A DNA stretch of 64,000 bases, taken from Belliella calami. Lineage in GTDB: Bacteria > Bacteroidota > Bacteroidia > Cytophagales > Cyclobacteriaceae. The notes below the pieces were generated by a model, which ran no database searches, had not been told where the DNA came from, and saw only the letters and a list, made by a program, of their open reading frames with translations. The DNA is taken from the NCBI RefSeq assembly GCF_022549695.1, contig NZ_JAKZGS010000010.1:62001-126000 (forward strand). The letters run 5' to 3'. Shown here piece after piece: positions 1 through 7,641 of the stretch (position 1 is its first letter; every line of letters begins with the position of its first letter). The position numbers and the translations under genes were made by a program.

Positions 1-34
1 TCCAATCAACATGTAATGAGTCTTTACTTATCAT
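1..34 (-). CDS. AbiEii-like toxin, first 11 codons only
   Basis: An ATG at 34 on the minus strand opens a frame that reads MISKDSLHVDW and runs off the window edge. It starts 20 nt after the stop of the AbiEi-like gene at 55-747. Nucleotidyltransferase toxins of the AbiEii/AbiGii family typically follow their antitoxin and often begin MISK-. Assignment rests on position and these few residues, so it is an inference. Confidence 0.4.
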   Translation of the reverse strand, partial: MISKDSLHVDW

Positions 35-54
35 TTCAAATTAATGGCAGCAAA

Positions 55-747
55 TCATATATGCTGCCGATATTTAGAAGTTTCATTTAAATAATTATCC
101 AATTCCTTTTTTTTCCTTCTTCTACTAGCATAGCGCAACATCTTACTTTCACTAATTGAGTACTTTTCAAATGCCTCATTAAATATCTGATTCATTTCAG
201 ATCCTTGCTGAGCATTAAATATTATGGGATCACAGAATATATCAACAAGTAATTTTTCTATTGTAACTGTAGGAAAGCCATTGACATGTTGAATAGGAGC
301 TTCAGATACCAGTGATTTAACTATCCAAGGCTCTTTTTCATCAATCATATAACGCCTAATTAGCTGTTCGGAAGGTTCCATAAATACGGAATAGCTTCTG
401 TCCTTTAAGTAAAAAAAGACGCTTTCCACGGCATCCTTATCAACTTCTATTAGTTGGTAGTATCTTCCAGGTTGGTGAAGCATAAATTCATTAAGCAGCG
501 AAGTATTCCAAAGACAAACGGTCAAAAAAGGAAAGTCTGACTTTATCTTTTTGTAGACCGAATTTAGTTTATTTGATATTTCGGGGATGTAAGCATCACT
601 TTTCCCGAGCGAAAATTTTCCTCTGCCAACTCTGTTCAATATTCCTTCTTGCACAAGATTGTATATCCTCCAGTTGACAGTAGTTTTTTTCACTTCTGGT
701 TCAAAAGTTCGATAGAATTTCAACAAGTCAGCACTCGAAAATGTCAT
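55..747 (-). CDS. AbiEi-like (DUF6577-type) antitoxin of a type IV toxin-antitoxin pair
   Basis: This 230-residue protein has an N-terminal winged-helix-like part (about 1-60, with VNWRIYNLVQEGILNRVGRGKF) followed by a mixed alpha/beta domain containing HVNGFPTVTIEKLLVDIF. That layout resembles AbiEi-type antitoxins, whose N-terminal domain binds the operon promoter and whose C-terminal domain counteracts an AbiEii nucleotidyltransferase. The basic tail (RRRKKK) is typical of DNA-binding members. A frame starting 20 nt downstream looks like the toxin start. Both genes lie at the window edge and face away from the pectin locus, so they are probably an unrelated defence or stabilisation cassette. 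The family was recognised from sequence style, not from a search. Confidence 0.5.
   Translation of the reverse strand: MTFSSADLLKFYRTFEPEVKKTTVNWRIYNLVQEGILNRVGRGKFSLGKSDAYIPEISNKLNSVYKKIKSDFPFLTVCLWNTSLLNEFMLHQPGRYYQLIEVDKDAVESVFFYLKDRSYSVFMEPSEQLIRRYMIDEKEPWIVKSLVSEAPIQHVNGFPTVTIEKLLVDIFCDPIIFNAQQGSEMNQIFNEAFEKYSISESKMLRYASRRRKKKELDNYLNETSKYRQHI
62..78. repeat. 17-bp direct repeat, copy 1 (inside antitoxin 3' end)
   Basis: TGCTGCCGATATTTAGA here matches 859-875 with one mismatch, in the same orientation. The two copies bracket the AbiEi-like gene; this copy encodes part of its last residues. Confidence 0.6.
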
Positions 748-820
748 CTCTGATTGGAATTGGCATTTTATGCTTTCAATATAGAGTTTGTTCTGTCCGA
801 TAGTTCTGTATTTAGCTTAT

Positions 821-851
821 CAAATGTACAAAACTATATTTTGGCATCAAA
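821..851 (-). promoter_or_regulatory. Putative Bacteroidota promoter of the AbiEi-like gene
   Basis: On the minus strand a TTTG (848-851) is followed 19 nt later by TACATTTG (821-828). This fits the Bacteroidetes -33 TTTG / -7 TAnnTTTG pattern and lies about 75 nt before the start codon at 747. Confidence 0.45.
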
Positions 852-858
852 GTGTTAT

Positions 859-875
859 TGCTGCCGATAATTAGA
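859..875. repeat. 17-bp direct repeat, copy 2 (upstream of antitoxin promoter)
   Basis: TGCTGCCGATAATTAGA sits just upstream of the putative -33 box of the antitoxin gene, so it could be an operator. A related palindrome, TTGCCGATATCGGCAA, occurs at about 54324 upstream of the broken HTH-Fic gene. Confidence 0.5.
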
Positions 876-984
876 GTATAGTCCGGGAGGGAATTTTTAG
901 CGCTTTTGATTTTCTTTAGAGTCGGGTGTTGCGTCGACAAAAAACAAATGTGCTAAAATATGCGGTTGGCTTTTTTTTCTATTG

Positions 985-1250
985 ATTAGAGGAATTCAAC
1001 CTTCCATGCCGATAGCGGCACGGTAAAGGCCCTTTCGGGGTTTATAATCATACACATCTCTGTCACGTCCTAAAATTACTTGACACTTTTTTTATTAATT
1101 TCTCTTTATTTCCGATAGCCATTCAATTGCCCTTTCAGGGCAAACGTTCAACTGAAATCTTTTTAGACATCGGGTCATGACCCGATTCTTGGATCATAAG
1201 CCCTTTCAGGTCTTTCATCTTGAATCTTATTTCTTAAGTCTCATACTTCA
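985..1250. repeat. REP-like intergenic block 1
   Basis: The 507-nt gap between the AbiE genes and the PL26-like stop holds no gene. It contains the shared phrases attagaggaattcaac, a GCCGATAGCGGC hairpin, gtcacgtcctaaaattac, and TGCCCTTTCAGGGCA, followed by a degenerate tcTCATctt tract that runs into the stop codon at 1255. The same phrases recur at 5155-5651, 23371-23754 and 49595-49815, each time directly after a minus-strand stop codon. Confidence 0.7.
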
Positions 1251-1254
1251 CCCC

Positions 1255-3969
1255 TCACTTTTCTCCCAAAATCGCCAAGCAGTGCATCGCTGCCAAGCCC
1301 CATTGGGCTGTGGCGTTGGTGGAGACGCCTAGGGCTTCGGTGCGGGGGGTGAGGACTTCGGGGCCGGAGATTTCTTTGGCGACTCCATGTCTGCGGATGC
1401 CACCTTCTCCTGCGTAGAACTCCTCCCATGCACGTTTTGCCAAGCGGGGATCTGACTTTTCTTTTGCTACAAATGCTGTCAGACGCGCATGTCCCTGTTG
1501 CAAGTTGAGCTTGCCAAGCCTGTTGCCAAGGACATTTTCTTGTTCTTCAGGACTGGCATTGTACATTTCGCAGTATTGAAGCCAAGCTTTGTTGAAGGAC
1601 TTCATGTCCACGAGTTCGTAGAGTTCGATGGCGATCTCGGTCAGCCCAAACACCGCTGAAAGGTGGGAAGCGGAGGCTCTATTGGTTTTGACTTTCTCGA
1701 ACTCCCCTGTTTGTAGGTTCATGCGGCTTCCCATGGAGTAGAAACCTTTGGGTTGGTTGCCGATGGAGCGCATGCTGTTGAGGAGTTTTTCGCGGATTTC
1801 TTTGTCCTCTGTTCTTTCCCATTCGGTAAGCCAAGCGGCGGCTACAGAACCCCAGTCTGTACCGAAACCCAGATAAACCCTGTTTGGATCGTCTGTTCCC
1901 CAGGTTTCTTTGGGTGCTACTTTTCTGATCGGTACGACTTTGAGAAGTGCTTCTGCGGCATTGACTTGCTCTCGCATCAGGTCGCCTGTGCGCTCGTCTG
2001 CGGTAAGGTAGTAGAAAAATCTTCTGTTGGCAGCGGTGCTGATTCGAAGCTGCTTGGCACTACATCCCCAATGCATCACATTGTGCCTACTTCCGAGCGG
2101 AGCAAAAGGCCCAGAATGGTGTACATCAACTTCTCCTGTATGTCGGGTCATGGCTTCTGCTACACGGAAGGCTTCTTTCTTGCCTGTTTTCAAGTAATAA
2201 TACCAAAGCCAAAGGTCCGTGGACAGTTCTGAATTGTCCCATGCAAAGCCACCTACGTCATACCTCCACATATGTCTATCGGTATCGTAAGTGTGCATAA
2301 AGTCCCCAAAATCCCAGAATCCGTACCATTTGTGTTCCTTGACCTGCTTTTGGTAAAAGTCGAAATACCAGTCAAGTTGCTCATTGAATTCCTTGGCGCG
2401 ATCGCTTTGGAGCTTGTCTGTGTACCACAATCCACCAAAAACACCAACCTGAAGCATGTATTCTGAATCTGCTGTCAGCAATGGCGGCTCTTCGAGATAA
2501 GTACACATGTCGTTGAACTGGCTGTGGCTTGGTGTAGCATCCAATGTCCAGAAATTCAACTCTGAGGTTCTTGCCACTCCTTTGGCTGTGCCAAATCCTG
2601 GTTCGTAATCTTCATAAGTGATATCCAGAGCATCCAACTGCTTTGGATAGGTGTCTTGTCCCATGCCATCGTGGTAGAAGCGCAAATCCATGGCAGGGGA
2701 GTTTGGCGCCCAAAGCCAAGCTGTCACTTCGGCTGTATCGGTATGGGCATTTTTGATGTCCAACTGTCCGGGAAAACTTTCCCAAAAATTCCTTACGCCA
2801 AAGGCAAAACTTCCGCTTGGCCCACCTACTGCTACCAATCCTCTGGCACGCTTACCGTGGGCAGAATTCAACCAAGAGTGTCCTTCGGCGGTTCTTTTTC
2901 TGATGGAAAATGAATCTGCATCCCCTTGAAAGAGTGTGTAGTCGCCAAAAGCTGGGATGTAGTTGATGTTTTTGGAGACATTTGCTGGAAATTCGCTGAT
3001 TGCAGGCGTCTTTTCTCCTGCAAGCTGCGCCCCAATGATGACTTTTCCTGGATCTCTCCTCAGGCCTGTAAGTCCTCTTACAGCCTCGCTAAAAATCCCA
3101 TCATCCTGCCCCGCAAACCGAATATGCCTATCATGCAATTCATCCTTCATGGGCACGTCGAATTTCACCCCAATGCCTTTGATAAAATCAGTCTCTTCTT
3201 CTCCGTCAAAAATAATGGTATGCACCATTTTGAAGGAAGCGGCTTGATGGTAAAAGTACAATCTGACCACGTAGCTGATAAAATCCCTTCCAGAATCAGA
3301 ACGGTGTGAACCTTCTATCTTGACCACACTTCGAAGTGCACCTTTTTGCTCAAGGGAAATTTTGGAGATATTTCCCTGAAAATTAGTTTTCATGATTTGA
3401 TCGGCAGCATCTTCGTCAGAGACATTTTGATGCAAAACCACCAATCGCCCATTTTTAGCAAGGCTTCTTTCTCCTTTTTGGATGCTACTGATGATTTGAT
3501 TGCCAGATTTGGGAATGGTGTACAGTAAGTCACCTGTATCGATCTTGATTGTCGTATCTGATTCTTCGACTTTCATCCCTTGCAGCGATTTTGCTTTGCT
3601 GGTAGGTGATAGTTGGAAAGCTGTATGGCTAAGCTCTATCGCAGGAACTGCATGCCCTGTCCACTTCAGCGAACCATCCGGCCAATATGCCAATGGCCAA
3701 CTTTGAACGGGAATCTCTTCCCTCTCAGAAGAAACCAAGTCAAAGCTAGATTCTCGCTTGACTTTTCCCTTAGGCCAGCAAGTTCCCCATGTGAAACCTT
3801 GATTGTACTTTGGTGCGGTATTTCCCAACCAAGCGAGTTGCACGCTGTCATTATTTCTTTGGAAAAAATGGGCATTTGCCATCATCGGGGAAAGCAAGTA
3901 TGCTCCGCCAGTAAGGGCTGTAGATGCTTTTACAAAGGATCTTCTGGATATTTTCGGTTTATTTTTCAT
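1255..3969 (-). CDS. PL26/YetA-like exo-rhamnogalacturonan lyase, Tat-exported
   Basis: The 904-residue protein begins with a twin-arginine signal (SRRSFVK at residues 8-14, then a hydrophobic stretch ending ANA). The internal Met was chosen as start for this reason; an upstream extension of 19 residues to 4026 lacks signal-peptide character. The rest resembles the PcRGLX/YetA family: an N-terminal RIFT-barrel-like domain (VQLAWLGN...GTCWPKGKVKRESSFDL), a central beta-sandwich and a C-terminal (alpha/alpha) barrel-like region from about residue 500. Characterised PL26 enzymes release unsaturated disaccharides from rhamnogalacturonan I chain ends. It is the last gene of the minus-strand series and lies with PL11 and DUF6250 genes. 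The Tat signal is unusual among neighbours, which use Sec or lipoprotein signals. Family fairly sure, exact activity inferred. Confidence 0.7.
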   Translation of the reverse strand: MKNKPKISRRSFVKASTALTGGAYLLSPMMANAHFFQRNNDSVQLAWLGNTAPKYNQGFTWGTCWPKGKVKRESSFDLVSSEREEIPVQSWPLAYWPDGSLKWTGHAVPAIELSHTAFQLSPTSKAKSLQGMKVEESDTTIKIDTGDLLYTIPKSGNQIISSIQKGERSLAKNGRLVVLHQNVSDEDAADQIMKTNFQGNISKISLEQKGALRSVVKIEGSHRSDSGRDFISYVVRLYFYHQAASFKMVHTIIFDGEEETDFIKGIGVKFDVPMKDELHDRHIRFAGQDDGIFSEAVRGLTGLRRDPGKVIIGAQLAGEKTPAISEFPANVSKNINYIPAFGDYTLFQGDADSFSIRKRTAEGHSWLNSAHGKRARGLVAVGGPSGSFAFGVRNFWESFPGQLDIKNAHTDTAEVTAWLWAPNSPAMDLRFYHDGMGQDTYPKQLDALDITYEDYEPGFGTAKGVARTSELNFWTLDATPSHSQFNDMCTYLEEPPLLTADSEYMLQVGVFGGLWYTDKLQSDRAKEFNEQLDWYFDFYQKQVKEHKWYGFWDFGDFMHTYDTDRHMWRYDVGGFAWDNSELSTDLWLWYYYLKTGKKEAFRVAEAMTRHTGEVDVHHSGPFAPLGSRHNVMHWGCSAKQLRISTAANRRFFYYLTADERTGDLMREQVNAAEALLKVVPIRKVAPKETWGTDDPNRVYLGFGTDWGSVAAAWLTEWERTEDKEIREKLLNSMRSIGNQPKGFYSMGSRMNLQTGEFEKVKTNRASASHLSAVFGLTEIAIELYELVDMKSFNKAWLQYCEMYNASPEEQENVLGNRLGKLNLQQGHARLTAFVAKEKSDPRLAKRAWEEFYAGEGGIRRHGVAKEISGPEVLTPRTEALGVSTNATAQWGLAAMHCLAILGEK

Positions 3970-4078
3970 AGTGTCTGAGGTTAATTTTGAGGACGGAAAC
4001 CTCACAGGTTTTTTACAGATCCGCATTCGTTTTTAATACATTTCTGGTCATCAAACCTGTCAGGTTTTAAATGGTAGG

Positions 4079-4921
4079 TTAAAGTTTACGGACAACCAAA
4101 TCACTTATTTCATGTCTTGACCATGTAGATCGGAATCCAAAGTATCCCTTTTCCAATAGCTCTGGGTCTTCATATTCGAAAAACAAGATCTCATCTACCC
4201 AAAAGCTAACTTTTCCATCCTTGCAGATGGTTTTGATTTGGTAATCACGATTGGCTTCAAGTAGGTAAGGAGCTTCCAAAAACTCCCCAAGAACAGGTTT
4301 TTCTCCTTGGTAGTATTTCCGAAATCTGGTAGTAGAATTGTAATTTCCACCAAAACCCACGTAGTACAAATGCATGTCATCGTAGGATTCGAATTTTCCA
4401 GATCTGTTGAACATCCCTATCTGAGTAGGATCACTTGCTGCCCAAAACTGGTTTAGGTCCGAGAGTCGATCATTTCTTCCAGAATCCAACACAACATTTC
4501 TTTTATAGCTGATTTCATAATTCCCTTCCAATTCCAAATCCAACCAAACAGTCACGCCTCCTTCTGTGTCCATAATCAGCTTTCCATCTTCTGTAAATAC
4601 CTCCGATTGGGGAGTAGAATCCATTTCTACTTTCCAAGTCTTGAGGTCTAAGGGTTGAGAGAAATTGCTCTCGAATATGATGCCTGCTTCTTGATTAGAG
4701 ACTACTTCTTTTTCGTCATCTTCTTTTTTCGAATTTTCGCAGGAAAATAAAAGGAGAAAGATCATGAAAAATGGAAAGATTGGGAAAATTGGAAGAATTT
4801 GTCTGCCGTGGCTTGTTGAAAAATTTGAAGATTGGAAGGTTGGAAAATTACGAGGTTCCTTATTTTGAGAGTCTGATTTAGTTTTGTACATTCTTCTTTC
4901 TGCCCTTTTATTCACTGTCAT
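4079..4921 (-). CDS. DUF6250-domain lipoprotein
   Basis: A lipobox (LLLFSC) precedes an acidic linker (ENSKKEDDEKE), which suggests a surface-exposed lipoprotein. The mature part (about 190 residues) is beta-rich and carries YYVGFGGNYNSTTRFRKYY, the hallmark block of DUF6250 proteins that accompany pectin and rhamnogalacturonan lyases; it resembles a concanavalin-like fold. Its role, binding or lyase accessory, is not known. The start is uncertain: the Met at 4765 gives too short a signal, while starts at 4891 or 4921 add an N-terminus (NFPTFQSSNF..., PIFPIFPFF) encoded by the same GATTGGAA-type repeat seen at 5031-5140. The repeat appears to have entered the signal region. Stop lies 110 nt before the PL26-like gene. 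Confidence 0.6.
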   Translation of the reverse strand: MTVNKRAERRMYKTKSDSQNKEPRNFPTFQSSNFSTSHGRQILPIFPIFPFFMIFLLLFSCENSKKEDDEKEVVSNQEAGIIFESNFSQPLDLKTWKVEMDSTPQSEVFTEDGKLIMDTEGGVTVWLDLELEGNYEISYKRNVVLDSGRNDRLSDLNQFWAASDPTQIGMFNRSGKFESYDDMHLYYVGFGGNYNSTTRFRKYYQGEKPVLGEFLEAPYLLEANRDYQIKTICKDGKVSFWVDEILFFEYEDPELLEKGYFGFRSTWSRHEISDLVVRKL

Positions 4922-5030
4922 ATAGCGACAATTATTAGTATGAGTTAGACTTTTGGGGTTCTTCTAATTGTAATTGGAAATTACATTTTACTTTTCCAAA
5001 AAGTCTCCTGTGGTGTCATGGGTGGGGGAA

Positions 5031-5140
5031 GATTGGAAGATTATAAGATTGGAAGATTGGAAGATTGGAAAATTGGGAAATTGGGAAATTGGAGGATTGG
5101 TGGATTGGAAGATTGGGGAATTGGTAGGTTGGAGGTTGGA
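5031..5140. repeat. GATTGGAA minisatellite
   Basis: About a dozen degenerate 8-10 nt units (GATTGGAA, AATTGGGA, GGTTGGAG) lie in tandem. Similar units occur at about 4768-4858 inside the 5' end of the DUF6250 gene. No coding or CRISPR character is seen. Confidence 0.75.
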
Positions 5141-5154
5141 AACTGGCAAAAGGC

Positions 5155-5651
5155 ATTAACTCCAATGGGCCTGCCTGGCGTCAGAAAGGGTTAAACTTTA
5201 AATAGCCCCGGGTCGCAACCCGGGGATTAATGATGATACAGGAGACAACAACCCCGAAGTGGCCTGCCTGGCGTCAGACAGGGTTGAACTTCTATAATCA
5301 ATAGAAAAAAGTGTAAAGTATTTTCAGGATGTGACAAGGGTCGTGGGATGCTTTAATTATATTTTCATCCCCCGGTTTCACCGAGGGCTCCGCCACGGCG
5401 GACAAGATACTGAAATGTTGAAGCTCCCGTGCCGATAGTTACCGGCACGGGAGAGGCTTTTCAGGCTTGTGTTTTCTGAATAGAATTTTGTGTCTCATGT
5501 CTTTGTCGCGTCTTGAAATTATTTGACACTTTATTTATAGATTTCTCTTTATTTTCTTTAGCTATTCAATTGCCCTTTCAGGGCATTGTGTCACGTCTCA
5601 AATCTCATGTCTCATGTCTCATATCTCACTTCTCAAATCTCCCATCTAACC
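5155..5651. repeat. REP-like intergenic block 2
   Basis: This gene-free stretch holds two copies of a CCTGCCTGGCGTCAG module (about 5171 and 5263), a GCCCCGGG..CCCGGGG hairpin, a CCGCCACGGCGG module, a CCCGTGCCG..CGGCACGGG hairpin, the phrase gtcgcgtcttgaaattattt, a TGCCCTTTCAGGGCA hairpin and a tctcatgtctcat tract that ends at the PL11 stop. The block combines elements in both orientations and shares long segments with blocks 1, 3 and 5. Confidence 0.75.
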
Positions 5652-7535
5652 TCACTTCCCCTGATACTTGATCGTGCGGATAGTTGGTAGTTTTGGCATT
5701 TCCATGTCGTGGCCAAAGTAATAGTCTGTGTGTGGTGGTTGGTTGTAAGCTACATTTTGCCAAGCGACACTTAGGCGGTAATGAGGATTGTGCATCAAGG
5801 TGTAGATTCGATGTTTTGTAGGAATGGTTGTGGAAAATATCCTTAATTCCTTGCCATCTTCAGTTCTTGTAATCAACTCTTCCCTCCAATCCCCAAAAAT
5901 ATCTGCAGAAAGATTCGGATTGGATTTGGTACCATTGTTACGCACCACTTGATAATCTGCTCCAGCTAGCATCCTGTTGGTTTTGCTATTTTCCCAATCC
6001 CACTTATCGATGTTGACACCGTCCAACAATTCACGAAGTAAATCTCCGTCCCACCAAATCGCCATATTTGCAGTGGATGGCTTTTTGTCTGAAATGACTT
6101 CTCCTTTTACATTCCAAAGACCGCTGAGCCCTTCCCCAGAAGCCCAACTTTCAAATCCACGATGTCTTGGATCTATGTCGATAGCTATTCCCCTTCCGAC
6201 ATCAGCCGATGGATATGACCAGATTACTTCTCCTGTCAATGCATCTCTGAGATTTGCTGCATGTGGATGCCTTGCCCGCTCGTGGATTCCAAATACTTCC
6301 ATTCCAGGTCTATCTGGATCTATATTTGACAGATGCATCGCATCACCATGGCCCAATCTAGAACTGTAAAGTCCTTTTCCGTCATTGTCAATGACCATGG
6401 AGCCAAATACTATTTCATCTTTTCCATCACCATCAACATCACCAACAGACAAGCTGTGATAACCTTGACCCGCATATTTTCTATTTTCTTCATTTCCATC
6501 ATGACTATCAAATGTCCATACTTCGCTCAACTCACCATCTCTCCAATTCCAGGCAGAAATCACTGTTCTGGTATAATATCCCCTACTAAGAATCAAGCTT
6601 GGTTTTTCTCCATCCAAGTAGGCTATACCAGCCAAAAATCTATCAATTCTGTTCCCATAGCCATCTCCCCAAATCTCCTTCATTTCATCTGCACTTGGAT
6701 CTGTGATCGTAGGATGTCTACTTGGAATGTAATCTGTAGTGGCTAAAGCCGCACCTGTCAGTCCATCAAAAACGGTAAAAAACTCAGGACCTATGAGGAT
6801 ATAGCCGTCCTCATTTCTATGGTCAGCATTTGCATCACCAATGATTTTTCCTTGACTATCTTCGGTGCCGTCAGCAGTTTTGCAGGCGATCTCAGCACGC
6901 CCATCACCATCTAGATCATAGACCATAAATTGGGTGTAATGCGCACCTTCCCTGATATTTTTCCCCAAGTTGATCTCCCAAAGGAATTTTCCTTCCAAGG
7001 TGTATGCTTGTAAAATAGGGTCTGTTGTGATTCCTTTTTGGGAATTGTCTTTGCCGACACCTACCATGTGTACAACAATTTCATATTTGCCATCACCTGT
7101 CAAATCCCCCACAGAAGCATCATTTGCATGGTAACCATCTGGAGTCCTCAATGGTATGGAAAGATAAGGTTTGTCCCATGCATTGTAGGCTTCACCTTGT
7201 TTTGTTTCTTCGCCATCGATGATGGTTGTGACATAATAGCTGTTGTCTTGAATCGGATCGGCTGAGCTATCCAAAAAATTGTTACTATCGGTAATTGGGT
7301 TGTTATTGACTTTTATGGGTTCACCATCATTTTCAATTCTGTAGAGATTGAAGGCGATGTCTCCCGCTTCTGTTCCCAACTGTCTCCAACTGACAAAAAT
7401 ACCCTCTTGCGATTGAATGGCTACCAAGCCTCTGTCGAGGTGTTCCATTTGCCTTTGTTGGGCAATGGTGAAAAAAGGAATGGCGAGGAAAATAATTAAG
7501 TTGGTAAATATTTTGGATTTTTTGAATTGTATCAT
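5652..7535 (-). CDS. PL11 rhamnogalacturonan lyase
   Basis: The 627-residue protein starts at the Met of MIQFKKSKIF, giving a Sec signal ending FTIAQ; an upstream in-frame extension overlaps the susD 3' end and is rejected. The mature N-terminus (MEHLDRGLVAI, then GIFVSWRQLGTEAGDIAFNLYR) is the small beta domain, followed by an eight-bladed propeller with repeated DxDGDG calcium loops (GDLTGDGKYEIVV, YDLDGDGRAEIAC, GDVDGDGKDEIVF). This is the signature of YesW/YesX-type family 11 lyases, which cleave the Rha-GalA backbone of rhamnogalacturonan I by beta-elimination. It follows the second susC/susD pair and is probably in the same transcription unit (106-nt gap). Confidence 0.93.
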   Translation of the reverse strand: MIQFKKSKIFTNLIIFLAIPFFTIAQQRQMEHLDRGLVAIQSQEGIFVSWRQLGTEAGDIAFNLYRIENDGEPIKVNNNPITDSNNFLDSSADPIQDNSYYVTTIIDGEETKQGEAYNAWDKPYLSIPLRTPDGYHANDASVGDLTGDGKYEIVVHMVGVGKDNSQKGITTDPILQAYTLEGKFLWEINLGKNIREGAHYTQFMVYDLDGDGRAEIACKTADGTEDSQGKIIGDANADHRNEDGYILIGPEFFTVFDGLTGAALATTDYIPSRHPTITDPSADEMKEIWGDGYGNRIDRFLAGIAYLDGEKPSLILSRGYYTRTVISAWNWRDGELSEVWTFDSHDGNEENRKYAGQGYHSLSVGDVDGDGKDEIVFGSMVIDNDGKGLYSSRLGHGDAMHLSNIDPDRPGMEVFGIHERARHPHAANLRDALTGEVIWSYPSADVGRGIAIDIDPRHRGFESWASGEGLSGLWNVKGEVISDKKPSTANMAIWWDGDLLRELLDGVNIDKWDWENSKTNRMLAGADYQVVRNNGTKSNPNLSADIFGDWREELITRTEDGKELRIFSTTIPTKHRIYTLMHNPHYRLSVAWQNVAYNQPPHTDYYFGHDMEMPKLPTIRTIKYQGK

Positions 7536-7641
7536 GTAATGTGTTTTTTTTTGACCCTTAGTGTTCAAATGTTTTTGTATTGAATAAAAAAGGGAAATGG
7601 CATAAAATAAGCCATCTCCCCTGTGTATTAACCCAAATAAA

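Noticed and set aside
1241-1429. 62-residue Arg/His-rich minus-strand frame
   Set aside because: It overlaps the PL26-like 3' end in another frame and has low-complexity shadow composition.
1753-4036. Several plus-strand frames of 60-159 codons
   Set aside because: All are antisense to the PL26-like gene, with no start signals or family features; they are shadows.
5031-5140. CRISPR-like or phase-variation repeat
   Set aside because: Units are degenerate and only 8-10 nt, with no spacers; no promoter switch is evident.
4974-5159. 61-residue plus-strand frame of WKIGELG-type repeats
   Set aside because: It is a translation of the GATTGGAA minisatellite.
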